64,000 nucleotides of DNA from Sporosarcina sp. D27 (GTDB taxonomy: Bacteria > Bacillota > Bacilli > Bacillales_A > Planococcaceae), in the NCBI RefSeq assembly GCF_000586555.1, contig NZ_AZUC01000060.1, positions 59,064 to 123,063 on the forward strand. The letters are read 5' to 3'. Every line of letters starts with the position of its first letter. Position 1 is the stretch's first letter. Positions 44,126 to 54,926 of this stretch are shown here, in pieces. Below the pieces are notes generated by a model. It had not been told where the DNA came from, searched no databases, and saw only the letters and a program-made list of their open reading frames with translations. A program made the position numbers and the translations under genes.

Positions 44126-44434
44126 TTACATGAACAGACTGTAGACTGCGAGTACACCGATTGTACCTAGGACAACGGTCATCAGTCCGAAACCAAAGAT
44201 TGCAATGAGAAATGCGGTTGCAGCCCCGATCAATCCGAAAAGAAAGTTGCCTTCTTGTACATAGAACACTGCTGGGAAAATGAGTGCACCGAGAACAGCA
44301 AATGGGATGTTACTTAAAATTCCTGTGACGAGTGGCGGTAACTTTCTCCCGTCGAGGACCGTGAGTGGGATCATACGTGGAATGTACGTAACAAGCGCCA
44401 TTCCGAACAGCATCCACCAATAGGTTGGACCCAT
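44126..44434 (-). CDS. azlD: AzlD branched-chain amino-acid exporter subunit
   Basis: Protein of 102 residues with about four membrane helices; WWMLFGMALVTYIPRMIPLTVLDGRKLPPLV is the AzlD signature. With AzlC it forms the LIV-E type exporter. It overlaps azlC by one base (TGATG), so the two are co-translated. Confidence 0.92.
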   Translation of the reverse strand: MGPTYWWMLFGMALVTYIPRMIPLTVLDGRKLPPLVTGILSNIPFAVLGALIFPAVFYVQEGNFLFGLIGAATAFLIAIFGFGLMTVVLGTIGVLAVYSLFM

Positions 44435-45156
44435 CAGCTCTCCTCCTTTTCAACGACTGGAATTGGGGCTCGTCCATACTTTGAATAGACCAGTTCGATT
44501 ATGATCGATGATAGTAATGTAGACGCAAGAATTGCCCACCCTGTAGATAATAATTCGGTATAATAAAAGAAGCAATGTAGGAGTGCAGCAACACTCGCGA
44601 GTAAAACGACTTTCCGGTTGCCTTTCATCGAAGGGACAAGTAATGCGATGAAGAGGGCGTAGAGTGCAATGGACATGGCGGCTTGAAGAAATAGCGGTAA
44701 ATTGGCGCCAATGACGTGCCCTAAAGCGGTGAAAACCACCCAGCTTCCGTAAGCAATCGCGATGACACCAAACGCATGGGCACTCGATACTTTGTCTTGT
44801 TTACTCGTTGCAATGACGGAAAAGGTTTCATCTGTCACCCCGAATGCGTATGCAGCTTTGATGGGCTTTGGTGCAGGTTGCATCTTTTCATTCAGCGAAG
44901 CCGTCATAAGGAAGTGACGGATGTTGACGATGAATGTATTCATGACAATCAATAATGGATCGACGCCAGCGGTTATCAAGCTGAGCGATATGTATTGCGA
45001 TGCGCCTGCAAAGACAAATATGCTCATCGCGGTCGCCTCAAACAGTGAAAGACCGGTCGTTTTAGCGAGTAGACCGAATGTAAGCGCGACCGGGAAATAC
45101 CCGATGGCAATGCTGAGACCGGCGCGAAGTCCGTTGTTAAATTCACTGCGTTCCAT
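44434..45156 (-). CDS. azlC: AzlC branched-chain amino-acid exporter subunit
   Basis: Protein of 240 residues: FNNGLRAGLSIAIGYFPVALTFGLLAKTTGLSLFEATAMSIFVFAGASQYISL and AYAFGVTDETFSV are AzlC hallmarks. Several membrane helices. ATG 45156 follows GGGATGTG; the longer frame to 45186 lacks a site. No AzlB-type regulator is adjacent. Confidence 0.92.
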   Translation of the reverse strand: MERSEFNNGLRAGLSIAIGYFPVALTFGLLAKTTGLSLFEATAMSIFVFAGASQYISLSLITAGVDPLLIVMNTFIVNIRHFLMTASLNEKMQPAPKPIKAAYAFGVTDETFSVIATSKQDKVSSAHAFGVIAIAYGSWVVFTALGHVIGANLPLFLQAAMSIALYALFIALLVPSMKGNRKVVLLASVAALLHCFFYYTELLSTGWAILASTLLSSIIIELVYSKYGRAPIPVVEKEES

Positions 45157-45275
45157 TTCACATCCCAGCTTTCTTATGAATTTCAATACTAGTGATTATA
45201 CTACAACTATTAAAGACAACAAGACTGAATTTTTGAATGGTTTAAAAAAGGGAGAAAAGGTTGGGGTGAATCGAG

Positions 45276-45902
45276 ATGCAAGAATGGTTAAGTGTGGACA
45301 AAGTTACTGAACTTGCAGAACATTATAGGGCATTCGGTCCGATCATAGGCATTTTGTTGCCGTTCATCGAGTCCTTTCTGCCTTTTTTACCGTTATTTGT
45401 GTTTGTTATCGCGAATATAACTGCGTATGGATTGTGGCTAGGCTTCATTTTTTCCTGGGGCGGAACAGTCGTCGGCTCCTATGTCGTATTTTTAATCGTC
45501 CGGAAATATGGTCAAAGTCGCTTGTTGAACTTCCTCACTAAGCATAAGAAAGTGAAAAAGCTCATTTTGTGGGTAGAGAGCAATGGATTTGGTCCATTGT
45601 TTTTGTTCATCTGTTTCCCATTTACGCCATCTGCTCTCGTGAATCTAGTTGCAGGACTGTCGAATATGAAGAAGATGTATTACTTGATGATTTTGATTGC
45701 AGGGAAGTTTGTCATGGTCTTCATGATCAGTTTTGTAGGGTACGATCTGAAAGCGTTGTTTACACAACCGATTCGCTCTGCCATTGTCGGTGTTTTAATT
45801 TTGCTAATGTGGTTAGCCGGCAAATATTTCGAGCGACGTTTGAACAAGAAAGTGGAACGCCATGCGAGGGAATGGAATGGACACAAACATTGGGACAAGT
45901 AA
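45276..45902 (+). CDS. TVP38/TMEM64 (VTT domain) membrane protein
   Basis: Protein of 208 residues. GILLPFIESFLPFLPLFVFVIANITAYGLWLGFIFSWGGTVVGSYVVFLIVRKYG and FICFPFTPSALVNLVAGLSNMKKMYYL show the VTT/DedA-like pattern with the re-entrant Pro-rich segments. Family members are linked to lipid scrambling or transport; the exact role is unknown. Cytosolic basic C-terminus. Confidence 0.87.
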   Translation: MQEWLSVDKVTELAEHYRAFGPIIGILLPFIESFLPFLPLFVFVIANITAYGLWLGFIFSWGGTVVGSYVVFLIVRKYGQSRLLNFLTKHKKVKKLILWVESNGFGPLFLFICFPFTPSALVNLVAGLSNMKKMYYLMILIAGKFVMVFMISFVGYDLKALFTQPIRSAIVGVLILLMWLAGKYFERRLNKKVERHAREWNGHKHWDK

Positions 45903-45926
45903 GTAGTATTTGTTGATAAGGATGTG

Positions 45927-45952
45927 CGCTTCGCTTATGCGAAGCGTTTTTA
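45927..45952 (+). terminator. Terminator of the VTT gene
   Basis: CGCTTCGC/GCGAAGCG with loop TTAT and T5. Confidence 0.9.
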
Positions 45953-46007
45953 TTTTGATTAAAAGCGGTTGGAATTAGGGGGACGCGCTTGGAGTTTGGC
46001 TGGTTGC

Positions 46008-46350
46008 TCATAAAAGTGTGGAAGTGATCATAACACATGGAAAAGTGATCATAGCTTGCGGAAAGTGCTCATAAACCTGGAAAAGTGATCATAACCGAGG
46101 GAAAGTGCTCATAAAAGTTGAAAAGTGCTCATAAACATGAGAAAGTGATCATAAACCTGGAAAAGTGATCATAAACCTGGGAAAGTGCTCATAAAAGTTG
46201 AAAAGTGATCATAACTCGTGGAAAGTGCTCATAAAAGTGTGAAAGTGATCATAACTCGTGGAAAGTGCTCATAAACCTGTGAAAGTGATCATAACTCCTG
46301 AAAAATGCTCATAAACCTTAGAAACTAATCATAAATCTCAACAAACGATC
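46008..46350 (+). repeat. Tandem ~20-21-bp GATC/GCTC repeat array
   Basis: About 16 units of the type GAAAAGTGATCATAACCTG or GAAAGTGCTCATAAAAGTTG. GTGATCATAA and GTGCTCATAA interchange at the same place in each unit, with spacing of 20-21 bp. Units become degenerate at the right edge. The remaining sequence to addB (46351-46504) shows no gene. Confidence 0.92.
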
Positions 46351-46504
46351 ATAAACTACGCCTCGATTTTTCATCTAACAACCTTCAAATTGTACCATTT
46401 ACAAAACAGCGAACATTCATTCGTAAAAATGCCTCTCAAACTTTGATTCTTCTTGCAAAAACAATTACAATGAGGAGACTAGTAGGACAGAGAGGGGCTA
46501 TCTG

Positions 46505-49500
46505 ATGACGCTGCGATTTATAACGGGACGTTCTGGGACAGGGAAAACGTACACTATTGAGCATGAAATTGTGGAATCACTTCAACAAGATCCTCTTGGC
46601 GCACCGATTGTGTTAATCGTGCCCGACCAAATGTCGTATTCGTTGGAGCATAGTTTAGCGGCTCGATTCGGATTGAACGGAATGGTGCGCACACAAGTGC
46701 TAACATTTAAGCGATTGGCTTGGAGAGTGCTACAAGAAACAGGAGGAATCACACGACGCGAAGTGGATGGTTTCGGATACCGGATGCTCATTCGCAGTGT
46801 GCTGGAAGAAAATCGAGAGTCCTTCAAGTTGTTCCGACAGGCAGCTGGTAAGCGCGGATTCACGGAGCAAGTAGAAGGGGTGTTGAAAGAGTTCAGCCGA
46901 TACTGCTTGGACCACGCGACACTGGCACAGCTCCATACCGAGTTAACGGCAGCTTCTGCACCGCGTTCACTGGTAGACAAAGCAGGAGACTTATCGCTCC
47001 TATTGGAGAAAGTTGAAGAGCGTCTTGGCACTTCCTATGTCGATAGTGAAGGACACTTATCAATGCTCTCCGGACAAGTTCAATTCTCTTCATATATCAA
47101 AGAAGCAGACATTTACATAGACGGATTTGAGCTGCTGACAAACCGTGAACACGAGATCATTAGAGAGTTATTGAAATACGCAAAACGAGTGACAGTAGCG
47201 CTCCCAACGGACGATGAAGGGGAAGCAACTGCTGACCATGAGCTGTTTTTCAGTCCAATGCGCACAAAACAAATCATAACGGATCTAGCACGTGAGGTAT
47301 CGGTGGAAGTAGAGCCCGAGTTGAGATTGACAAAAACTCACCGATTTCGGAATCCTGATGTGTTGCATTTGGAAGCTCAATTCGATAAATATCCAGCAAC
47401 ACCACAAGCGAGTAGTGGAGATGTAAAAATTGTAGAAGCGACGGATCGCCGTGCTGAATTGCATGCAGTGGCGCGTTCGATTCGTGCTCTTGTCAGGTCG
47501 GGAAAACGGTATAACGAGATCGCTATTTTGTATCGGCAACCGGAAGTGTACGATGAATTGATGGAGACGATTTTTCCGCAGTATGACATTCCGGTGTTCA
47601 TTAGCCAGAAAAAACCGATGCTACACCATCCCCTCATTGAATTCACACGATCGGTACTAGAAGCGGTTACTGGAAATTGGTCGTACGAAGCCATTTTCCG
47701 CGCAGTGAAGACCGACTTGTTCTTCCCGCATGGAGAAGACCGTCAACTATGGCGAGAACGTGCGGATCGCTTGGAGAACTATGTGTTAGCCCATGGAATC
47801 CATGGACACCGGTGGTTTGACGATGTTCGATGGCGGGTGAAAAAGTATCGTGGTCTTGAATTGCATACGGAAGTTCAAACGGATGAAGAACGTGCCATGC
47901 AGCAAGAGTTGCATAGTGTACGGGACTTGATCCGCGGACCACTTGAGACGTTCGGAAAGCAGTTGAAAGCTGCAAAAAACGGCAGGCAAGCTGCGGAAGC
48001 GTTGTTTGCGTTCATGGAAGAACTCCATGTGTACGATAAAATCATCGACCTTCGCGCAGAAGAAGAACGCGCAGGACGATTGCTCGGCGCATCAGAGCAT
48101 GAACAGGCATGGAATGGATGGATCAATATCCTCGATCAGTTTGTGCTTATGTTCGGAGATGTCAAAATGGCACAAAAAGACGCAGTACGAGTGCTCGATG
48201 AAGGATTCGATACGCTCGAATTTTCAAGGATTCCACCATCGCTTGACCAAGTGACGGTGATGACGATCGACCTGGCGACTTTTTTAAGTATTGATGAAAT
48301 ATTTGTCATTGGGACAAACGATGGCGTGTTGCCACAACGTATTGACAATGAAGGGCTCATATCGGATGCCGATCGCCAATGGTTTGAAACGGTCGGATTT
48401 GAACTTGCACCTTCTGCTAAATCACGTTTAATGGATGAAACATACAAAGCATACCGAGCGTTTACAGCAGCCTCAGAAGGATTAACGATATCCTATCCAA
48501 TTGCGGACGAAGCAGGAAAAGCGCTCATACCTTCACTTTATATTCCTAGAATTGGTCAACTACTTGAGGGAATAACAACGGAAATCGTCGTTGCCGATCC
48601 ATTAGACTTACTAGAAGATGCAGATGAAATCTCGTACATTAGCCATCCGAGAGCTGTGTTGCCGTATGCGTCCGCTCAACTTCGACTAGCGGAAACTGGA
48701 GGATCCTTACCACCATTATGGCAAGCGGTTGTTGCGTATTATGAGGACGATCCGCTCTGGGCTTCGATACTTAGTAGTATTCAAGGAAAGCGGAAGCATG
48801 GGACAGATACCGAGCGATTGACGCCAGATTTAACTTCAGGCTTATATGGTGAAACGATGTCGTCGAGTGTCTCGCGTGTCGAATCGTATTACAGTTGTCC
48901 GTTCCAACATTATGCGACATACGGTCTCGGGTTACGCGAACGATCTGAATTCACATTGGAAGCACCTGCAATCGGGGATTTATTCCACGCGGCCCTGAAA
49001 TGGGTGTCAGACGACATTATGAAGACCGGAGCAACCTGGACCGGGTTATCGAAAGAGGATTGCTTCCGCTTGGCGCGCCAAGCGGTAGACGGTATTGCAC
49101 CGTATTTCTTCCATCGAATTTTGTTGTCGACGAGCCGTCATGTTTACATTAAACGCAAATTGACACGCATTATCCAGCGGACGCTGTTTGCGCTCCGGAG
49201 TCAAGCGACGGCTTCTAGTTTTGAGCCGATCGCAGTTGAAGTTGGATTTGGACAAGGTGAGCAAATGCCACCACTGTCAATCCCTTTAAAACAAGGTGGA
49301 CACATGAACTTGCGCGGACGAATTGACCGTGTAGATGCATCGAAAGTGAATGAAAAAACGTACATTCGCATTGTCGACTACAAATCTTCTGCCAAAGCGC
49401 TAGATTTGACGGAAGTGTATTATGGTTTGTCGCTGCAAATGCTGACGTATCTAGATGTTGCACTTGAGCATGCAGACGAATGGCTGCACGTACAGGCGGA

Positions 49501-50005
49501 TCCTGCTGGCATGTTGTATGTCCACGTTCACAATCCAATGGTGCGCAGCATTCAGGAGTTGACAGAAGAAGCGGTTGAAGAAGAGATGCTGAAATCGTTT
49601 TCGATGAAAGGGTATGTGCTTGAGGATTTATCCGTCGTCAAAGAAATGGACAGTGACATTGAACAATCGTCCAAAATCATTCCTGCTCGTGTGAAGAAAG
49701 ATGGTTCGTTCTATGCGACCTCTAAAGTGCTGGCCCCCGATGATATGCAACTACTGCGAGGAGCCGTTCGTTCTCGCCATCGCCAAGCGGGTGACGCGAT
49801 GCTTGCAGGTGATGCACGGGTATATCCGTATCGATTGAAAGAGCGGATGCCATGTAATTACTGTCCGTATCAAGGGGTGTGTCAGTTCGACACAACCGAT
49901 CCGGATGCGAAGTACAGGAATTACGCGGAACTCTCAGCGAAAGAATCGCTTGAAAAAATGAGGAAGGAGGTTGAAGGCGATGCACATACCACCGAAACCG
50001 AGTGA
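46505..50005 (+). CDS. addB: Helicase-nuclease subunit AddB
   Basis: Protein of 1166 residues. The N-terminal ATPase motif is FITGRSGTGKT; the C-terminal RecB-like nuclease has IVDYKSSAKALDL. Four cysteines for the 4Fe-4S cluster are visible as SYYSCPFQHY and CNYCPYQGVC. AddAB processes double-strand breaks for recombination and degrades invading linear DNA; it is also relevant to transformation and phage defence. The end overlaps addA by 26 bases. Confidence 0.97.
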   Translation: MTLRFITGRSGTGKTYTIEHEIVESLQQDPLGAPIVLIVPDQMSYSLEHSLAARFGLNGMVRTQVLTFKRLAWRVLQETGGITRREVDGFGYRMLIRSVLEENRESFKLFRQAAGKRGFTEQVEGVLKEFSRYCLDHATLAQLHTELTAASAPRSLVDKAGDLSLLLEKVEERLGTSYVDSEGHLSMLSGQVQFSSYIKEADIYIDGFELLTNREHEIIRELLKYAKRVTVALPTDDEGEATADHELFFSPMRTKQIITDLAREVSVEVEPELRLTKTHRFRNPDVLHLEAQFDKYPATPQASSGDVKIVEATDRRAELHAVARSIRALVRSGKRYNEIAILYRQPEVYDELMETIFPQYDIPVFISQKKPMLHHPLIEFTRSVLEAVTGNWSYEAIFRAVKTDLFFPHGEDRQLWRERADRLENYVLAHGIHGHRWFDDVRWRVKKYRGLELHTEVQTDEERAMQQELHSVRDLIRGPLETFGKQLKAAKNGRQAAEALFAFMEELHVYDKIIDLRAEEERAGRLLGASEHEQAWNGWINILDQFVLMFGDVKMAQKDAVRVLDEGFDTLEFSRIPPSLDQVTVMTIDLATFLSIDEIFVIGTNDGVLPQRIDNEGLISDADRQWFETVGFELAPSAKSRLMDETYKAYRAFTAASEGLTISYPIADEAGKALIPSLYIPRIGQLLEGITTEIVVADPLDLLEDADEISYISHPRAVLPYASAQLRLAETGGSLPPLWQAVVAYYEDDPLWASILSSIQGKRKHGTDTERLTPDLTSGLYGETMSSSVSRVESYYSCPFQHYATYGLGLRERSEFTLEAPAIGDLFHAALKWVSDDIMKTGATWTGLSKEDCFRLARQAVDGIAPYFFHRILLSTSRHVYIKRKLTRIIQRTLFALRSQATASSFEPIAVEVGFGQGEQMPPLSIPLKQGGHMNLRGRIDRVDASKVNEKTYIRIVDYKSSAKALDLTEVYYGLSLQMLTYLDVALEHADEWLHVQADPAGMLYVHVHNPMVRSIQELTEEAVEEEMLKSFSMKGYVLEDLSVVKEMDSDIEQSSKIIPARVKKDGSFYATSKVLAPDDMQLLRGAVRSRHRQAGDAMLAGDARVYPYRLKERMPCNYCPYQGVCQFDTTDPDAKYRNYAELSAKESLEKMRKEVEGDAHTTETE

Positions 50006-53000
50006 CGTGACGTTTACAGACGACCAATGGAAAGCAATTTACGCGTCAGGGCACGACATCCTCGTCTCGGCTGCAGCTGGATCAGGAAAAACGAAAGTAC
50101 TCATCACCCGACTCATTGAAAAGGTTCTAGACGATAAAAACCCAATCAACGTGGATGAATTGCTTGTCGTGACATTCACGAATGCTGCGGCTGCTGAAAT
50201 GCGTCATCGTATGGGGACTGCACTGGAAGAGGCAATCGCCTTGCATCCTGAATCCCCGCATTTGCGAAAACAGCTCAGTTTACTGAACAAAGCTCAAATT
50301 TCTTCAATGCACTCATTTTGTCTGAATGTCGTTCGGCAATACGCGTATCTGCTAGATATTGACCCAGGATTTAGGATTGCGGATCCGACAGAAGCGGCGT
50401 TACTGCGCGATGATACGATTGCAGATGTGTTGGAAGATGCTTATAGCGCAGAGGATCCAGAATCGATTTATCGATTGGCGGATAGTTTCACGTCTGATAG
50501 AAATGACCAGTCATTGGAATTATTAATAGATCGGCTGTACGACTATTCCCGTGTGCATCCTGATCCTGAGTCATGGTTGCTACAAATTCCGAAACAATAC
50601 GAAATCGGTGAGGAAATCACGATTGATGACCTGGAATTTATCGGACCTTTGAAATCCGCTATTCAGCAAAAACTGGAAGAAGCGGCTGCACTTGCAACAG
50701 ATATGCACCGCATTGCAGATTTACCAGATGGGCCAACGCCTCTCATTAAGACAGCAGAAGCGGACTTGGTTTGGATCAACGAAGCCGTTCGTTCAATTTC
50801 AACAAGTACTTGGGAACAAACTCATGCGTTTTTCCAACAGCTAGTCTGGGTGAAAGCGGGAGCAGTGAAAAAAGATTCGTGCGATGAAGAACTCGCAAAG
50901 CGCGCTAAATCATTAAGAGATTCCGTGAAAAAGCTTGTCACTGGAATCAAGGATGCCTATTTCGTCCGAACGCCAGCGCGTTTGCTTACGGAAATCCGTT
51001 TAATGGCACCGATGATGCATACCCTCATTGAGCTGGTCATAGAATTTGGTCATCGCTATCGCACAGTTAAATCGGAGAAAGGAATTGTCGACTTTTCCGA
51101 CCTTGAGCATTTTGCGCTAGATATTTTAACTAATCGTGAAGGTGACGTTCTTGTCCCATCTGATATTGCGATGGACTATCGTTCCAAATTCAAAGAAGTG
51201 TTAGTCGATGAATACCAAGACACTAATTTATTGCAAGAAGCAATCGTGCAATTCGTGAAAAGTGGAACGGAGTCAGATGGCAATTTGTTCATGGTTGGGG
51301 ATGTGAAGCAATCCATCTATCGCTTCCGTCTTGCAGAGCCCGGCTTATTCTTAGGGAAATACGGGCGTTTTACTGAAGAAGCCATGGATCAAGGGTTGAA
51401 AATTGATTTGAACGCGAATTTCCGGAGTCGTAAGGAAGTATTGGATGCGACGAACTTCATCTTCTCACAAATCATGGGGGAGCTTGTTGGTGAAATCGAA
51501 TACGATGAGGCTGCAGAGTTAAAGTACGGTGCGCGTTATCCAGAGATGGAAGCGGCTGCGCATTTGACTGTCCTTTATTCTGAAGAGGAAGAGTTTGAAG
51601 ATGAAACGACGGAGGACTTAGAAAATCTGAAGAGTTCTCAGGCGGAAGCACGTTATATGGTTAAGAAAATCAAACAGTGGATGTCGGACGGACATGAAGT
51701 GTGCGATGCATTCAGTGGGGAGAAACGTCCAATCCGATACAGCGACATTGTAGTACTTATGCGTTCGATGACGTGGTCCGCTGAAATTGCAGAGGAATTC
51801 AAGCGTGCAGAAATTCCTGTTTACGTTGAACTGTCCCGAGGCTATTTCGATGCACTTGAAGTGACGATTATGCTGAATACATTACGTGTGATCGACAATC
51901 CGTATCAAGACATTCCGCTCGCTTCTGTGCTGCGTGCGCCGTTCGTCGGTATGACGGAAAACGAGTTAGCAGAAGTGCGCCTCGCTGCTAAGAATGTACC
52001 TTTTTATGAAGCGTTGAAGACGTTTATAGCAACAAAAGGATCTGGAATGGCGCCGGAAACACAGCAAAAACTTCAACGCTTCATGCTTGCTTTTGAAGAG
52101 TGGCGAAATCTAGCACGGCGTGGATCGTTATCCGAGCTTATCTGGCAAGTGTATAGGGATACGAACTACTATGAAATGGTCGGAAGTATGTCGAATGGTA
52201 AACAAAGGCAAGCGAATTTGCGTGCACTGCATGACCGAGCAATTGAATATGAGAAAACATCATTCCGTGGATTATTCCGCTTTTTGCGATTTGTCGATAG
52301 GATGCAACGACGTGGAGATGATCTAGGAGCTGCACGGTATTTGAGTGAAAAGGAAGACGTTGTTCGCATTATGACGATTCACTCGTCAAAAGGACTGGAG
52401 TTTCCGAATGTGTTTGTTGCAGGGATAGGCAGACAGTTTAACAAAATGGATTTCAATGAGCCCTATTTGTTCGACCAGCACTTCGGTTTAGCCGTTAAAG
52501 CGATAGATCCGGATAAACGGATTATGTATACGTCATTACCATTTCTCGCGATGAAAGAACAGAAAGAGTTGGAGATGCGTTCTGAAGAAATGCGTATTCT
52601 GTATGTGGCGATGACTCGAGCAAAAGAACAGTTGGAACTGGTTGCGACGGTGAAGGATATCGAAAAGTCGATGACGAAATGGCAAGATGCACAACTTGTA
52701 GATCCAGGAGATCGATTGCCGGATTATATGCGTTCCCGTGCAAATGGGTATTTAGATTGGATTGGTCCAGCGGTAGCGCGCCATGCGGATTTCATGAAGT
52801 TCGGGACGACGCAAGGTGCACTTGTGAAAGAACACCCTTCTAAGTGGGCTATCAATGCACTGCCGGTGTCCTACTTCAGCGAGTCTTTGTCTGAGCCAGA
52901 ATTCATGGAGGATTTATCCGAAACGGAAGAATTGCCAATTCCTGTTGTAGATGAATCGATTCTTGCAGAAGTGACGAAGCGGTTTGACTATCATTATCCA

Positions 53001-53690
53001 TACGATGCATCTGTCAAAAAGCGATCGAAAGTCTCAGTGACGGAATTGAAACGAATCGCACAACTGGAAGCAGAATCGACACTCAATGATTCGTTTGCAA
53101 GTCGAAATGGGGAAGTGAGCCAAGCGTACTTGCACGCACGACCTGCGTTTTTACAACAGCGTTCGATCAGCGCAGCTGAAATCGGAACTGCGATGCACAC
53201 TGTGATGCAACATATCGACTTAGCGAAAACGAACGATCATGCAAGTGTGAATGTCTTATTAGAGAATCTTTTGCAGCGTCAGTTGTTAACGGAAGTGGAA
53301 GTGAATTCCCTTGATCGGGCTGCGATTGTACAATTTACAAACTCGCCGGTTTCAAAGCGTATGCAACAAGCAACACGTGTGTTGAAAGAATTACCCTTCA
53401 CGTTTGCCGTTGAAGGAGAAGATGGGGATTCGCAGATTTTACAGGGAATTGCGGACTGTTTGTTTGAAGAACCGGACGGATGGGTGTTATTGGATTACAA
53501 AACGGATCGATTGAAGGGCCGTTTTGCATCACAGGGAGCGGTTGACGATGAGATGCGTTCACGTTATCACCTGCAACTGAGCTTATACAAAACCGCGATT
53601 GAAGCAATTACACATGTGACGATAAAAGAAATGCTGTTGTACTTGTTTGATGAAGGTCGAGCATTGACAGTTCAGGAGGAGACAGTTTGA
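49980..53690 (+). CDS. addA: Helicase-nuclease subunit AddA
   Basis: Protein of 1236 residues, UvrD-like helicase plus C-terminal nuclease. FTDDQWKAIYASGHDILVSAAAGSGKT (Q motif and Walker A), VDEYQDTN (Walker B), VGDVKQSIYRFR (motif III), IHSSKGLEFPNVFVAG and LYVAMTRAKEQL (motif VI) are intact, as is the nuclease motif VLLDYKTDRLKG. ATG 49980 sits nine bases from GGAGG. The stop overlaps the next gene by four bases. Confidence 0.97.
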   Translation: MHIPPKPSDVTFTDDQWKAIYASGHDILVSAAAGSGKTKVLITRLIEKVLDDKNPINVDELLVVTFTNAAAAEMRHRMGTALEEAIALHPESPHLRKQLSLLNKAQISSMHSFCLNVVRQYAYLLDIDPGFRIADPTEAALLRDDTIADVLEDAYSAEDPESIYRLADSFTSDRNDQSLELLIDRLYDYSRVHPDPESWLLQIPKQYEIGEEITIDDLEFIGPLKSAIQQKLEEAAALATDMHRIADLPDGPTPLIKTAEADLVWINEAVRSISTSTWEQTHAFFQQLVWVKAGAVKKDSCDEELAKRAKSLRDSVKKLVTGIKDAYFVRTPARLLTEIRLMAPMMHTLIELVIEFGHRYRTVKSEKGIVDFSDLEHFALDILTNREGDVLVPSDIAMDYRSKFKEVLVDEYQDTNLLQEAIVQFVKSGTESDGNLFMVGDVKQSIYRFRLAEPGLFLGKYGRFTEEAMDQGLKIDLNANFRSRKEVLDATNFIFSQIMGELVGEIEYDEAAELKYGARYPEMEAAAHLTVLYSEEEEFEDETTEDLENLKSSQAEARYMVKKIKQWMSDGHEVCDAFSGEKRPIRYSDIVVLMRSMTWSAEIAEEFKRAEIPVYVELSRGYFDALEVTIMLNTLRVIDNPYQDIPLASVLRAPFVGMTENELAEVRLAAKNVPFYEALKTFIATKGSGMAPETQQKLQRFMLAFEEWRNLARRGSLSELIWQVYRDTNYYEMVGSMSNGKQRQANLRALHDRAIEYEKTSFRGLFRFLRFVDRMQRRGDDLGAARYLSEKEDVVRIMTIHSSKGLEFPNVFVAGIGRQFNKMDFNEPYLFDQHFGLAVKAIDPDKRIMYTSLPFLAMKEQKELEMRSEEMRILYVAMTRAKEQLELVATVKDIEKSMTKWQDAQLVDPGDRLPDYMRSRANGYLDWIGPAVARHADFMKFGTTQGALVKEHPSKWAINALPVSYFSESLSEPEFMEDLSETEELPIPVVDESILAEVTKRFDYHYPYDASVKKRSKVSVTELKRIAQLEAESTLNDSFASRNGEVSQAYLHARPAFLQQRSISAAEIGTAMHTVMQHIDLAKTNDHASVNVLLENLLQRQLLTEVEVNSLDRAAIVQFTNSPVSKRMQQATRVLKELPFTFAVEGEDGDSQILQGIADCLFEEPDGWVLLDYKTDRLKGRFASQGAVDDEMRSRYHLQLSLYKTAIEAITHVTIKEMLLYLFDEGRALTVQEETV

Positions 53691-54883
53691 CTAGACTACC
53701 AACCGGGGAGACCGGACGTATTGAATCGTTAGATATGCTGAGAGGATTTTCATTGCTTGGTATTTTTATCGCCAACATGCTCGTATTTCACTCACCGTAC
53801 ATGTACATGGATCCATATAGTTGGTTTGAAAGCAACGGTGAAGGTTTTTCATTTATGTGGCTAGATATTTTCATAGAAGCGAGTTTTTATCCGATATTTG
53901 CGATGCTTTTCGGGTATGGACTAAGTATGCAGTATGAAAAGTCGCTGCTTCAAAAGTCGTCATTTGGACCGGTAGCGGTTCGTCGCATGGTTATATTGCT
54001 TTTGTTTGGTCTGATTCACGCGTTTTTCATCTGGTCTGGGGATATTTTGTTCACATATGCCATGATGGGCTTTCTTATGATTGCGCTCGTCCGAATTCCT
54101 CCGAAGTGGTTGTTTTTCGGAGCACTGGCGCTCTATATCGTGCCGAACGGTCTAATAACAGGGCTGACGTACGTAGTTGAACGCTTGGAAGTAGGTGGCA
54201 CATTTTCGGAGTTTGCCGATATTCAGCGAATTCAGGAGTCGATTGAAGTGTATGGACACGGAAGTTACTTGGCGGCACTCGCATTTCGTGCAAAAGAATG
54301 GTTATTGGTAAGTGGTGCAAATTTATTCTTAACACCGTTTATGATTTTACCACTTATGATGATCGGGGCAGCATTTGCGAAATGGAGACTTTTTGAACGA
54401 GCGCATGAGCTGAAGGGACGTCTAGTTGTAGTTGGGGGTAGCCTGCTTATTATTGGCTTATTACTAAAGGCATTGCCGTTTTTGATAGCCCCAGATTTTT
54501 CAATGCAACTTGTTCAAACTTATTTTGGCGGTCCACTCGTTGCCTTAGGGTATGGAGCACTCGTGTTGCTGCTGTGCACAACGCCATGGTTTTCTAAAGT
54601 GTTCCGTCCAGTTGCAAAGGCCGGTCGTATGTCACTCACGACGTATATCAGTCAATCCGTCATTGCGACACTCATTTTTTATAATTATGGGTTCGGGATG
54701 TACGGCAAAGTGGATATTATCACGGGAACTCTCATCGCGATCGGAATCTTTGTTGTTCAGGCGTTACTAGCTGACTTGTGGCTATCCCGTTACAAAATGG
54801 GTCCAATTGAATGGATTTGGCGTATTGGCACATACGGTACATTTTTATCGAATAAAAAGGAGAAACGACAAGACTTGTCGTAA
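53687..54883 (+). CDS. DUF418 family membrane protein (YeiB-like)
   Basis: Protein of 398 residues with about ten membrane helices. RIESLDMLRGFSLLGIFIANML is the N-terminal DUF418/heparan-acetyltransferase-like motif (D-x-L-R-G), and the C-terminal half has AKAGRMSLTTYISQSVIATLIFY and GPIEWIWRIGTYG, typical of DUF418. Probably an acyl-transfer or transport role; unproven. TTG start overlapping the addA stop (TTGA) with AGGAGGAG upstream, so it is translated from the addBA message. Confidence 0.85.
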   Translation: MTRLPTGETGRIESLDMLRGFSLLGIFIANMLVFHSPYMYMDPYSWFESNGEGFSFMWLDIFIEASFYPIFAMLFGYGLSMQYEKSLLQKSSFGPVAVRRMVILLLFGLIHAFFIWSGDILFTYAMMGFLMIALVRIPPKWLFFGALALYIVPNGLITGLTYVVERLEVGGTFSEFADIQRIQESIEVYGHGSYLAALAFRAKEWLLVSGANLFLTPFMILPLMMIGAAFAKWRLFERAHELKGRLVVVGGSLLIIGLLLKALPFLIAPDFSMQLVQTYFGGPLVALGYGALVLLLCTTPWFSKVFRPVAKAGRMSLTTYISQSVIATLIFYNYGFGMYGKVDIITGTLIAIGIFVVQALLADLWLSRYKMGPIEWIWRIGTYGTFLSNKKEKRQDLS

Positions 54884-54926
54884 CTGTACGTAATGAAAAC
54901 CAATGATGGAAGGGATGGACTAGTCA

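Noticed and set aside
46008..46350. CRISPR array
   Set aside because: Units are only 20-21 bp with no unique spacers between conserved repeats, and no cas genes are in the window. The same applies to the other three arrays.
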